From Planctomycetota bacterium (lineage in GTDB: Bacteria > Planctomycetota > JAJSAM01 > JAJVHW01): 39,673 nt of DNA. The stretch spans positions 1 through 39,673 of the forward strand of contig JAJRPF010000055.1 in NCBI GenBank assembly GCA_024280885.1. Reading direction: 5' to 3'. Of this stretch, positions 23,414 to 31,330 are shown piece by piece. Below the pieces are notes generated by a model that had not been told where the DNA came from, did no database searches, and was given only the letters and a program-made list of their open reading frames with translations. A program made the position numbers and the translations under genes. The stretch's first letter is position 1. Each line of letters opens with the position of its first letter.

Positions 23414-23435
23414 CAGGCAAGAATCCGATTGCCTG
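23414..23435 (+). terminator. hairpin after the 228-residue gene
   Basis: CAGGCAA-GAATCCGA-TTGCCTG is a perfect 7-bp stem with an 8-base loop, 22 bases after the stop codon. There is no T-run behind it, so it may instead be a processing or regulatory hairpin. Confidence 0.4.
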
Positions 23436-23499
23436 CCAAGCGCGACCCGGCGACGCACCTCAGACTACCTCCAGTCATCACTACTGACGGGAGGTTGAC

Positions 23500-23718
23500 A
23501 TGGAAGTTCTGCGCAGCACGCTCGAAGTCGCCCGGCTATTGGCCGTGCCGGAGTGGCGAATCGAACAGTCGATCCGACGCGGTCTGATCCCTGCTCCTCC
23601 CATTGTCGGAGGCGCGCGGGTATGGACATCGGAACTCGTCGAACTGCTGCGAGACGCGCTCGTGCTCAGCGGTGTTCACGGAGCGACGCCGACAGGCACG
23701 GAGCTGCGCGGTGCGTGA
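23500..23718 (+). CDS. excisionase/MerR-type helix-turn-helix protein
   Basis: The product is 72 residues from ATG 23500, with GGGAGG six bases upstream. It reads LEVARLLAVPEWRIEQSIRR followed by GLIPAPP and VWTSELVELL, the pattern of a MerR-like/AlpA-type winged HTH that reads a helix, then the G-L-I-P wing. Such proteins serve as excisionases or early activators in prophages and satellites. It stands upstream of the primase-helicase gene on the same strand, as in satellite islands. Confidence 0.75.
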   Translation: MEVLRSTLEVARLLAVPEWRIEQSIRRGLIPAPPIVGGARVWTSELVELLRDALVLSGVHGATPTGTELRGA

Positions 23719-23805
23719 TGCGCGACCTCATGCGCCGATCGGCAACCTCGCGCCTCAGTTCATCACGCTGAAGCGCGCCCCGCCGCGCGTCACCGGACGT
23801 GGCCG

Positions 23806-26337
23806 ATGACTGCCAAACTGGTTGCTGCACTCGCGAGGTCCAACGTCCCCGCGGAACTGCGCCGCCGCGATCAGTGGGTTCTGTGGCGATTGGAGTCAGC
23901 GAAGGGGCGCGGCAGCACGAAGCAGACGAAGGTCCCGTACACGACGTCTGGCCGCCACGCGAGCAGCACAGATCCCGGCACCTGGTGCTCGCTGGACGAG
24001 GCGCTGATGGCACTCGAGTGCGGCTCCTTCACAGGGATCGGGTTCGTCTTCGACGGAAACGGTCACGTCGGCATCGATCTGGATCACTGCCGCGATCCCG
24101 GCACGGACGTCATTGACGACTGGGCGCGCGCGATCCTCGACGATCTCGCGGGCTACACGGAGGTGAGCCCATCTGGGACGGGCGTCCACGTCATCGTCGC
24201 CGGAGCCCTCCCCGGGAAGGGACGAAAGCACAAGCTGAATCGCAAGGGCGCACACCCCGATGCTGCAGTCGAGATCTACGACCGGGGGCGCTACTTCACC
24301 GTGACGGCCGACCGGCTCCGTGACTACCCGTCGGCGGTCGTCGATCGTCAGTCCGCCGTGACCGCGATCTACGCGCGCTACTCAGTTTCGCCGCGACCAG
24401 CAGAGAAGACGAGTCGGCCGGCAACGCCGACCACGGTCCCCGATGCCCAACTCATCCAGCTCGCGATGGCCGCGAAGACCGGCGCCGCGTTCGGCCGGTT
24501 ATGGAGCGGCGACACGAGCGCTCACGGAGGCGACGACTCAGCAGCCGATCTCGCGCTGTGCAACATGCTCGCCTTCTACTGCGGACCCGATCCTGCGCGC
24601 ATCGACGCCGTCTTTCGCCAGTCTGGTCTCCACCGGACGAAGTGGGAACGTAAGGACTATCGTGACGCGACGATCGCGAAGGCGCTGGAGGGGCGCACTG
24701 AGTTCTACCGCTGGGGGACGAAGCCCGACCGTCGCGACTGCGGGGCGACACCCAACCACGAACCGGACGACTACGTCCTGATCCCTGGGCAGCACATCGA
24801 CGACCAGAGGAAGCTCCACGAGGTCGGGACCGACGACTTCGCGACCACTGTCATCGGGCGGCTCCCCGTTGGCGCGCTCTACCGCATGGACTTCGTCGTC
24901 GGGGAGCTCATCGGGGAGACCGGCAAGAGACGCTTCGTCGCCTGCACCGAGCAGCACCTGCGCACTGTTATCGACGGGGTAGTGCGCCTGGCGAAGTGGG
25001 TCGGTCGCAAGGAGCATTCGTCGGTGCGTGTGTTCGTGGCATGCAGCCGCGACCAGGCGGGCCTGCTCCTCGCTGCCGCGGGGGCATCGCAACGAATCCC
25101 TGAGCTTCGGCTCTTGGTACATCACCCCGTCTACCTGCCCGGCCTGGAGCTCGCTCGGCCCGGATGGAACGAGGGCGGCGGTGTCTTCTACGACGAGCCA
25201 CCATCGCTGCGCGGCATCCGCCCCCGCCCGGACGGCGCGATCGAGGTTCTGCGCGACCTGGTGGTCGACTTCCCGTTCATGGACGAGGCTTCACGGCAGA
25301 ACATGTTCGGGGCAATGATCACGCTGATTGTGCGGCCAGGCATCCAGGGCAGAGTCCCGTTCCACCTCGTGATGTCGTCACTGGAGCGCACCGGCAAGGG
25401 CAAGCTCATCGATACCGCAATTGGCGGAGCCGTGCTGGGTCACGCCATCGCTCCGATGCAGCCAGGCCGCACCGAAGAGGAGCGCGAGAAGCGTGTCACC
25501 TCGCTGCTCCTCCAGGGCGAGACCGTCGTGCACCTGGACAATCTCCCCGTGGGCGACGTACTCGACTCGCCATCGCTCGCATCCCTCGCGACGTCGTGGC
25601 CTCTCTGGCGCGGACGCAGACTTGGCGCCTCATGCATCTTGTCCCTCGTGAACAACCTCGTCGTGTTCCTCTCGGGCAACAACCCGCGGACGACAGGTGA
25701 GATCGCCAAGCGCACCGTGCCGATTGTGCTGGAACCGCAGGACGATCATCCCGAGGACCGCGCCGACTTCGTCCACGCCGATGCCGAGGGCTACGCGCGG
25801 ATGCGACGCCGCGCCGTCCTTGAGGCGCTTCTCGGGATCGTTGAGTCGTGGAAACGCGCGGGGCGATGTCCTGCACCACGCCGCCGTGCCATGGGTGGCT
25901 TCGAGCAGTGGGCCGAGACCATCGGTGGGGTCATGGCTCACGCGGGATTGAGCCAGTGGATGTCCAACTACCGCACATGGGTGCGCGGCTCCGACGAGTG
26001 GACCGCCGATGCCGAGGTGCTGGTCGCTGCGTGGGCTGAGCGCTTCGGCCTGGAGCCGGTCCGCGCGAAGCAGGTCCTCGCGCTGATCGTGGACCTGGAG
26101 ATCTTCCCCGCTGTCACGGGCAAGCCGACGGACGCGGCAAGGTGGAGCTGCGTCGGCAAGCGCGTGATGACACCACTCACAGGGCGCCCCGTCGGAAGGT
26201 GGCAGGTGATCGCTGACGGCAAGGGCGCGTCGAAGCGATATCGCTTGCGCGAGCACCTTCCTGCCGGCGCGACGGGCGCCGCGGGCGGGCAGGTTGAGCC
26301 TGATCCCCGATTCGGACGCGAAGGGTCGGAAGGGTGA
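23806..26337 (+). CDS. primase-polymerase/helicase replication protein
   Basis: The product is 843 residues (MTAKLVAALARSNVPAEL) from ATG 23806. The N-terminal primase-polymerase-like part has QWVLWRLESAKGRGSTKQTK, then HVGIDLDHCRD with Asp91 and Asp93 as likely metal ligands, and GYTEVSPSGTGVHVIVAG followed by a YFTVTADRL strand. The C-terminal AAA+/SF3-like helicase part has SSLERTGKGKLID (Walker A), ETVVHLDNLPVGD (Walker B) and VVFLSGNNPRTTGEIAKRT (sensor 1 and Arg finger region). The combination is typical of plasmid, phage and satellite replication proteins. The ending is Gly/Ala-rich and contains the first arm of an inverted repeat. It is probably the replication initiator of the element. 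Confidence 0.85.
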   Translation: MTAKLVAALARSNVPAELRRRDQWVLWRLESAKGRGSTKQTKVPYTTSGRHASSTDPGTWCSLDEALMALECGSFTGIGFVFDGNGHVGIDLDHCRDPGTDVIDDWARAILDDLAGYTEVSPSGTGVHVIVAGALPGKGRKHKLNRKGAHPDAAVEIYDRGRYFTVTADRLRDYPSAVVDRQSAVTAIYARYSVSPRPAEKTSRPATPTTVPDAQLIQLAMAAKTGAAFGRLWSGDTSAHGGDDSAADLALCNMLAFYCGPDPARIDAVFRQSGLHRTKWERKDYRDATIAKALEGRTEFYRWGTKPDRRDCGATPNHEPDDYVLIPGQHIDDQRKLHEVGTDDFATTVIGRLPVGALYRMDFVVGELIGETGKRRFVACTEQHLRTVIDGVVRLAKWVGRKEHSSVRVFVACSRDQAGLLLAAAGASQRIPELRLLVHHPVYLPGLELARPGWNEGGGVFYDEPPSLRGIRPRPDGAIEVLRDLVVDFPFMDEASRQNMFGAMITLIVRPGIQGRVPFHLVMSSLERTGKGKLIDTAIGGAVLGHAIAPMQPGRTEEEREKRVTSLLLQGETVVHLDNLPVGDVLDSPSLASLATSWPLWRGRRLGASCILSLVNNLVVFLSGNNPRTTGEIAKRTVPIVLEPQDDHPEDRADFVHADAEGYARMRRRAVLEALLGIVESWKRAGRCPAPRRRAMGGFEQWAETIGGVMAHAGLSQWMSNYRTWVRGSDEWTADAEVLVAAWAERFGLEPVRAKQVLALIVDLEIFPAVTGKPTDAARWSCVGKRVMTPLTGRPVGRWQVIADGKGASKRYRLREHLPAGATGAAGGQVEPDPRFGREGSEG

Positions 26338-26436
26338 GAAGGGTCCGGCGGCCACCGTCACACACATGCACGAGCGCGCACTGCGCGCTCGTGAGATCTG
26401 GGAGGAGGCGGGAAACCCTTCCGACCCTTCCGACCC
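26323..26436. repeat. inverted and direct 9-base repeats after the replication gene
   Basis: GGGTCGGAAGGGT (26323-26335) is the exact reverse complement of ACCCTTCCGACCC, which occurs at 26415-26427 and again, overlapping, at 26424-26436 because the unit ACCCTTCCG is tandem. The first arm lies within the final codons of the primase gene. The arms could pair as a 13-bp stem with an 80-90-base loop, or act as iteron-like binding sites. Confidence 0.65.
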
Positions 26437-26518
26437 TTCAGGGCGCGAGGACGGCACCAATGGTGTACAGCCCGGTTGAGCTGTGGCGAATGCCGCGATT
26501 GGCGAACGGGAATGCGTC

Positions 26519-26809
26519 ATGACCGACCCCGCCCGCACCGCGATCGCCGTGATGTTCCTCGCGAACGACGAGGAAGCGCGCCGCGCCACACTCTCCTGGC
26601 CCCTCGTCCCGACGGGCCTCTCCGACCGCGCCCTCGTCACTGCGTGGTCGCACGCGAGCGGCGTCCCGAAGACGCGCCTTCGACGCCTGTCAGTGACGTT
26701 GCGGCGTCACGGCATCTGCAGGGACGACCGCACCGTCGATCCCGAAGCTACCAGAGTGATTCAGCACGTCGCCGCCGAGACGCTTCGCGCCACGAAGAGG
26801 AGGAAATGA
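26519..26809 (+). CDS. small basic hypothetical protein at head of recombinase cluster
   Basis: The product is 96 residues from ATG 26519 (MTDPARTAIAVMFLANDEEA); GTG 26483 is an in-frame alternative. It contains LSDRALVTAWSHASGVPKTR and LRRLSVTLRRHGICRDD, which look like helix-turn-helix segments, and ends in TLRATKRRK. It resembles small DNA-binding adaptors but I know no family. It is coupled to the methyltransferase gene by an ATGA overlap, and its last bases supply the GAGGAGG site for that gene. Confidence 0.6.
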   Translation: MTDPARTAIAVMFLANDEEARRATLSWPLVPTGLSDRALVTAWSHASGVPKTRLRRLSVTLRRHGICRDDRTVDPEATRVIQHVAAETLRATKRRK

Positions 26810-28068
26810 TGTCACAGATCCTGGAGTCCCTGCGCCCCCTAGCCGTCCCCATCGACTCGCTGCATCCGGACCCCGCGAACGCCCGCACCCACAACGATCG
26901 CAACCTCGATGCCATCAAGGGCTCGCTCGCGAAGTTCGGTCAGCGTAAGCCGATCGTCGTCCAGAAGGACGGCATGATCGTGCGCGCTGGCAACTGCACG
27001 CTGGCGGCAGCGAAGGCACTTGGCTGGACCGAGATCGCAGCCGTTCTCGTAGACGAGGGCGATGTCGAAGCGACGGCCTACGCCATCGCCGACAACCGCA
27101 CAGCCGAACTCGCCTCGTGGGACGACGACGTCCTCGCGTCGCTCCTCCACGAACTTGAGCAGGACGAGGACTTCGACCAATTGCTGACCGGCTTCACCGA
27201 TGCGGAGATCGCGAAGTTGCAGCCGCCGGTGGACGGGCTCTCCGATCCGGACGAGATCCCGCCGACGCCCGACGAGCCGGTGGCCCGTTCCGGTGACCTC
27301 TGGGTACTCGGGGACCACCGCCTCGTCTGCGGTGACGCGACGAACTCTGCCGACGTCGAGCGGCTGCTGGACGGTGCGGCGCCCGAGCTACTCGTAACTG
27401 ATCCGCCATACGGCGTCTCGCTCGACATGGAATGGCGCGACCGCGCGGGCAAGAACGCACTCGGCCCGGCGGAGCCCTCGTACATGCAGCGCAGGGAAGG
27501 GCACTCCAACACGACCATGTCCGGCGACACGATCGCCGACTGGTCGCACGCGTTCGCACTCGTGCCTTCGCTGCGCGTACTCTACGTCTGGCATGCCTCG
27601 TCGTACAGCGTGGACGTGGGCGCAGGGCTGCGGCGGATCGGGTTTGATCTGCGCCAGCAGATCATCTGGCGCAAGCCGCACTTCGTGTTGAGTCGCACGC
27701 ACTACCACTACCAGACGGAGCCGTGCTGGTACGCGGTGCGGCATGGCAAGACGTCGGCGTGGATGGGGTCGCGCGACCAGTCGAACCTGTGGGACGCGCC
27801 CAGCCCCAAGCAGGTGATGTCCGGGAGCACGGAGGAGAAACAAGACCACCCTTCGCAAAAGCCGCTCCTGTGCATGGAGACGCCGATCGAGAACCACGAC
27901 TTCCAGGACGTCTACGAGCCGTTCAGCGGATCGGGCACGACGCTCATCGCGTGTGAACGCCGTCGCCGGCGCTGCCTCGCGATGGAGATCGACCCGAAGT
28001 ACATCGACGTCGCCGTTGCGCGCTGGGAAGCGTTCACCGGCAAGAAGGCCGAGTTGGTGCGGCCATGA
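26806..28068 (+). CDS. ParB-domain DNA methyltransferase
   Basis: The product is 420 residues from ATG 26806 (a second ATG follows at 26809), preceded by GAGGAGG. The N-terminal ParB/Srx-like domain (about 12-130) reads PIDSLHPDPANARTH, LAKFGQRKPIVVQKDG, VRAGNCTLAAAKALGW and ATAYAIADNRT. The C-terminal beta-class methyltransferase has the catalytic DPPYG at 199-203 and SAM-binding EPFSGSGTTL at about 371-380. Such fusions are common in phages and mobile elements and may protect element DNA. Target base (N6-A or N4-C) cannot be told; the DPPY motif fits either. There is no cognate nuclease adjacent. Stop overlaps the next gene (ATGA). A longer upstream frame is not used. Confidence 0.9.
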   Translation: MMSQILESLRPLAVPIDSLHPDPANARTHNDRNLDAIKGSLAKFGQRKPIVVQKDGMIVRAGNCTLAAAKALGWTEIAAVLVDEGDVEATAYAIADNRTAELASWDDDVLASLLHELEQDEDFDQLLTGFTDAEIAKLQPPVDGLSDPDEIPPTPDEPVARSGDLWVLGDHRLVCGDATNSADVERLLDGAAPELLVTDPPYGVSLDMEWRDRAGKNALGPAEPSYMQRREGHSNTTMSGDTIADWSHAFALVPSLRVLYVWHASSYSVDVGAGLRRIGFDLRQQIIWRKPHFVLSRTHYHYQTEPCWYAVRHGKTSAWMGSRDQSNLWDAPSPKQVMSGSTEEKQDHPSQKPLLCMETPIENHDFQDVYEPFSGSGTTLIACERRRRRCLAMEIDPKYIDVAVARWEAFTGKKAELVRP

Positions 28069-28373
28069 AGCGCATCTACGTCTGCAGCCCGTATCGCGGC
28101 GACACGGAGGCCAACGTCGAGCGCGCGGTGGCCCTCTGTCGCGAGATCGCGTTGGCCGGCGACGCTCCGCTCGCCCCGCACCTCTTCTTGCCACAGGCGC
28201 TCGACGACCGCGACGACGCGCAACGAGAGATCGGTATCGCGGCGGCATTGGCATGGCTCGCCGTCGCCGATGAGGTGCTGGTCGCGGGTGGAGTCACCGC
28301 GGGCATGCGGCGCGAGATCGAAGCCGCGTCAATCCTCGGACTCCCGATCCGTTTCGCGGAGCACGTGTCGTGA
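28065..28373 (+). CDS. DUF4406-like (nucleoside deoxyribosyltransferase-fold) protein
   Basis: The product is 102 residues (MKRIYVCSPYRGDTEANVER). The start YVCSPYRG, the central PHLFLPQALDD and GIAAALAWLAVADEVLVAGG, and GMRREIEAA match the Rossmann-like fold of DUF4406/deoxyribosyltransferase-related proteins seen in phages and mobile elements. Catalysis on nucleotides is possible; no activity is established for this group. It overlaps both neighbours by four bases. Confidence 0.75.
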   Translation: MKRIYVCSPYRGDTEANVERAVALCREIALAGDAPLAPHLFLPQALDDRDDAQREIGIAAALAWLAVADEVLVAGGVTAGMRREIEAASILGLPIRFAEHVS

Positions 28374-28603
28374 ACCTCCTGCGCGATCCTGACGATCCCG
28401 GCGTCATGACCGCGGCGGCGCGTGACCAGGAACTCGCTGCACTCCTCGCGCGGGGCTACCTGCGATCCAGAGAGGTGCTCCGAAATCAAGTCCTCCCGAC
28501 TGTGTCTGAAGCAGATGCGGCGCCGTTCGAGGAACTCTCGAAACGTGCTCAGAACGACCTTGATGAGCCCCCGCACACAGAGCGTCCATGTCCCCACGGG
28601 TAA
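28370..28603 (+). CDS. short hypothetical protein of the recombinase cluster
   Basis: The product is 77 residues (MNLLRDPDDPGVMTAAARDQ) from GTG 28370, overlapping the previous stop (GTGA). It has ELAALLARGYLRSREVL followed by an acidic tail. Small proteins with the DPDDP-VMTAA opening are often encoded next to DUF2924 genes and serine recombinases in mobile elements; this is from memory of such neighbourhoods, with no known function. It is 34 bases upstream of the DUF2924 gene. Confidence 0.65.
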   Translation: MNLLRDPDDPGVMTAAARDQELAALLARGYLRSREVLRNQVLPTVSEADAAPFEELSKRAQNDLDEPPHTERPCPHG

Positions 28604-28637
28604 GCGGCATGGTGTCGCGCCCGAGAAGGAGACCGAG

Positions 28638-29210
28638 ATGACTGCGAAGAAGACGACGAAGCGCACGAGCAAGCGTGCCGCGAAGAAGACGGCCAAGCCG
28701 CAGCCGAGCATGGCGGCACGCATCGCCGAATTGGAGACGATGACGACCGACCGCCTCCGCGCGAAGTACGCCGAAGTCTTCGGCGAGCAGACGCGCAGCC
28801 GCAGCGCCGCCCACCTGCGCAAGAAGATCGCGTGGCGCATGCAGGCGAACGAGGAGGGCGGCGTCTCCGAGCGAGCCAAAAAGCGCGCAGCCGAGATCGC
28901 GAACGACGCCGACGTGCGGACGCGCGCGCCCCAGGACGCTGCGAAGAAGAATGACGCACCGGACCCGAAGCGCACACGGACGTCCAAGTTCAGCGGCGGA
29001 TCGCACGACCTGCGCGTCCCCGTCGCGGGCACTGTGCTGACGCGCACGTACAAGAAGAAGGCCATCAGCGTGCTCGTACTCGACGAGGGCTTCGAGTTCG
29101 AGGGCACCGTCTACAAGTCGCTCTCGGCCATCGCGCGAGCGGTGACCGGGACGTCCTGGAATGGCTTCACGTTCTTCGGCCTGAACAAGCCGAGCGGGAA
29201 AACGCGGTGA
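28638..29210 (+). CDS. DUF2924 family protein
   Basis: The product is 190 residues from ATG 28638 with AGAAGGAGA upstream. It has a Lys/Thr-rich N-terminus (MTAKKTTKRTSKRAAKKTA), the helical DUF2924 core (MAARIAELETMTTDRLRAKY, then RSAAHLRKKIAWRMQ), and a C-terminal region GTVLTRTYKKKAISVLVLDE with FEGTVYKSLSAIARAVTG and a WNGFTFFGL end. Its stop overlaps the start of the serine recombinase (GTGA). The basic tail suggests nucleic-acid binding; the family is undefined biochemically, and its constant place next to a recombinase makes a role in recombination control plausible. A decayed short relative is at 11,853-12,225. Confidence 0.85.
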   Translation: MTAKKTTKRTSKRAAKKTAKPQPSMAARIAELETMTTDRLRAKYAEVFGEQTRSRSAAHLRKKIAWRMQANEEGGVSERAKKRAAEIANDADVRTRAPQDAAKKNDAPDPKRTRTSKFSGGSHDLRVPVAGTVLTRTYKKKAISVLVLDEGFEFEGTVYKSLSAIARAVTGTSWNGFTFFGLNKPSGKTR

Positions 29211-30832
29211 CACGCAGCGCACGCACTGCTTCACGTCGGGCTGGACGCGCGTCCAGCCGACGCGGGACGTGCGCGCCGGGGACCGACGTCACCGCGACGT
29301 CGGTCCCCACAATTCGTTGCGCCGTCTACACGCGCAAGTCCACGCAGGAGGGGCTGGAACAGGAGTTCAACTCCCTCGACGCGCAGCGCGACGCGGCCGA
29401 GGCCTACATCCTGAGCCAGCGCGGTGCGGGTTGGGAACTGGTCCCCACGCACTACGACGATGGCGGCTTCACGGGCGCGAATACGGAGCGCCCGGGATTG
29501 ACTCGCTTGCTCGGCGACATCGAGGACGGTCGCGTTGATGCCGTTGTGGTCTACAAGGTCGATCGGCTCTCTCGCTCCCTGCTCGACTTCTCCAAGCTGC
29601 TGGAGTTCCTCGACGAGCACGAGGTCGCGTTCGTCTCGGTGACGCAGCAGTTCTCGACCGCGACGTCGGCCGGACGACTGATGCTCCACATCCTGCTCAG
29701 CTTCGCGCAGTTCGAGCGCGAGACGATCGCGGAGCGCACGCGCGACAAGATGCGCGCCGCGCGCCGCAAGGGCCGCTGGACCGGCGGGACGCTGCTGCTG
29801 GGCTACGACGTCCATGCAGACGGCGGGAAGATCATCGTTAACGAGGACGAGGCCGCGCGGGTGCGCGAGCTCTTCTCGATCTACATCCGCGAGAAGTCAC
29901 TGGCCGCGACGGCGCGGGAACTGAACGCGCGCGGCTGGACGATGAAATCGTGGACGACCAAAAAGGGGTATCTCCATCAAGGTGGCCGGTTCACGAAGGC
30001 GAACGTGCGCGGGCTCCTCACGAACGTCGGCTACACGGGTCGCGTCCGACAGGGAGACACGATCTACGCCGGGATGCACGACGCGATCATCGACGACGCA
30101 GTCTGGCAGAAGGCGCAGGAGTTCCTTGCCTACAACGCTCGCACAGGCGGGAAGCGCGCGCGCAACAAGCACGGCGCTCTCTTGCGCGGACTTCTGCGCT
30201 GCACGCCCTGCGACGCCCCGATGGGGCACACGTACACCGCCAAGGGCACGAAGCGATATCGCTACTACGTGTGCAACGAGGCGTCGCGGCACGGGTGGGG
30301 GAGTTGTCCTTCGAAGTCGATCCCGGCAGCCGAGATCGAGCGCTTCGTCGTCGATCGCATCCGGGCGATCGGCTCCGACGAGGATCTGCGCGCGGCGACA
30401 CTCGCTGAGGCCACGGAGCAGCATGCGGCGACGATCGCACGACTCAGGACGAATGAGTCAGCGCACGAGAAGGAGGCGCGGCGACTCGCGGACGAGGTGA
30501 AGCGGCTCGCCGGGACCGGCGACGCGGAGCGACTCGCAGATACTCACGAGCGGGCCGCGGACGTGGAGCAGCGACTCAGCGAGGTCCGCGCTCGGATCGC
30601 GGCGACGACGGGCGACAGGATCGATGAAGGCGACCTCGCGACCGCGCTCTCCCTCTTCGATCCGGTCTGGGAGGCCCTCTTTCCGAAGGAGCAGGCGCGC
30701 GTTCTGCGACTTCTCGTCGAGCGCGTCGGCTACGACGGCGCCGCCGGAACGCTGGCGATCACGTTCCGTCCGAGCGGGATTAGGGCACTCGCCGACGAGA
30801 TCGGTGGGGGAGACGAGGAGGCGTCGTCATGA
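29207..30832 (+). CDS. large serine recombinase
   Basis: From GTG 29207 the product is 541 residues. The first 34 are low-complexity; the resolvase domain follows, with the nucleophile Ser45 in YTRKSTQEGLEQ, then GGFTGANTERPGL and VVYKVDRLSRSLLD. A recombinase domain (about 195-300: LLLGYDVHADGGKIIVNEDE) and a zinc-ribbon (CTPCDAPMGH ... YYVC ... CPSKS, about 331-375) follow. A coiled coil (about 405-475) then precedes the tail. All parts expected of integrative-element large serine recombinases are present. It is coupled by 4-base overlaps to DUF2924 upstream and the HTH gene downstream. Confidence 0.93.
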   Translation: MTRSARTASRRAGRASSRRGTCAPGTDVTATSVPTIRCAVYTRKSTQEGLEQEFNSLDAQRDAAEAYILSQRGAGWELVPTHYDDGGFTGANTERPGLTRLLGDIEDGRVDAVVVYKVDRLSRSLLDFSKLLEFLDEHEVAFVSVTQQFSTATSAGRLMLHILLSFAQFERETIAERTRDKMRAARRKGRWTGGTLLLGYDVHADGGKIIVNEDEAARVRELFSIYIREKSLAATARELNARGWTMKSWTTKKGYLHQGGRFTKANVRGLLTNVGYTGRVRQGDTIYAGMHDAIIDDAVWQKAQEFLAYNARTGGKRARNKHGALLRGLLRCTPCDAPMGHTYTAKGTKRYRYYVCNEASRHGWGSCPSKSIPAAEIERFVVDRIRAIGSDEDLRAATLAEATEQHAATIARLRTNESAHEKEARRLADEVKRLAGTGDAERLADTHERAADVEQRLSEVRARIAATTGDRIDEGDLATALSLFDPVWEALFPKEQARVLRLLVERVGYDGAAGTLAITFRPSGIRALADEIGGGDEEASS

Positions 30833-31299
30833 AGGTGTACGGCGCGACGGAGTCCGGGTTCACCGTCGAGTGCGCGGTCCACTTCGGCCAGGAACGCCGG
30901 GGACGCAAGCGGCTGCGCGAGGGCGAGGAGCCGTGCGCTGCGCCCGTTGAGCCCGGCAACGTCCCGCGTGTCGCGCGTCTGCTCGCGCTGGCGCACCGCT
31001 TCGAAGGGTTGCTCGATCGCGGCGTCGTCGCGAACCACGCGGACCTGGCGCGGCTCGCACGCGTCTCCCGTCCGCGGATGACGCAGATAATGAACCTGCT
31101 GCTGCTGGCGCCCGACATCCAGGAGGAGATCCTCTTCCTGCCGAGAACTGCGCGCGGGCGGGCAGTGGTGACGGAACGGGAGCTGCGCCCGATCGCTGCG
31201 GAGGTCGAGTGGGACAGACAGCGCGTCGACTGGGCCGCCCTTAGACGATACGCTCCCAACGCTGACTCGGGGAACCGTGAGGAGTCAGCGGTCCCTTGA
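30829..31299 (+). CDS. HTH protein following the serine recombinase
   Basis: The product is 156 residues from ATG 30829, overlapping the recombinase stop (ATGA). The first third is strand-rich (MKVYGATESGFTVECAVHF) with a basic turn ERRGRKRLREG. The middle has NVPRVARLLALAHRFEGLLD followed by NHADLARLARVSRPRMTQIM, a clear helix-turn-helix like that of ParB-like HTH domains. The end is Arg/Glu-rich. Its place and size suit a recombination directionality or control factor, but that is inference. Confidence 0.8.
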   Translation: MKVYGATESGFTVECAVHFGQERRGRKRLREGEEPCAAPVEPGNVPRVARLLALAHRFEGLLDRGVVANHADLARLARVSRPRMTQIMNLLLLAPDIQEEILFLPRTARGRAVVTERELRPIAAEVEWDRQRVDWAALRRYAPNADSGNREESAVP

Positions 31300-31330
31300 G
31301 TCCTCGCCTGCAAGTCGCGCGTCGCCGAAG

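Noticed and set aside
28076..29107. Minus-strand 343-codon frame opposite the DUF2924 region
   Set aside because: Shadow of the plus-strand cluster, whose genes have overlapping starts and ribosome sites.
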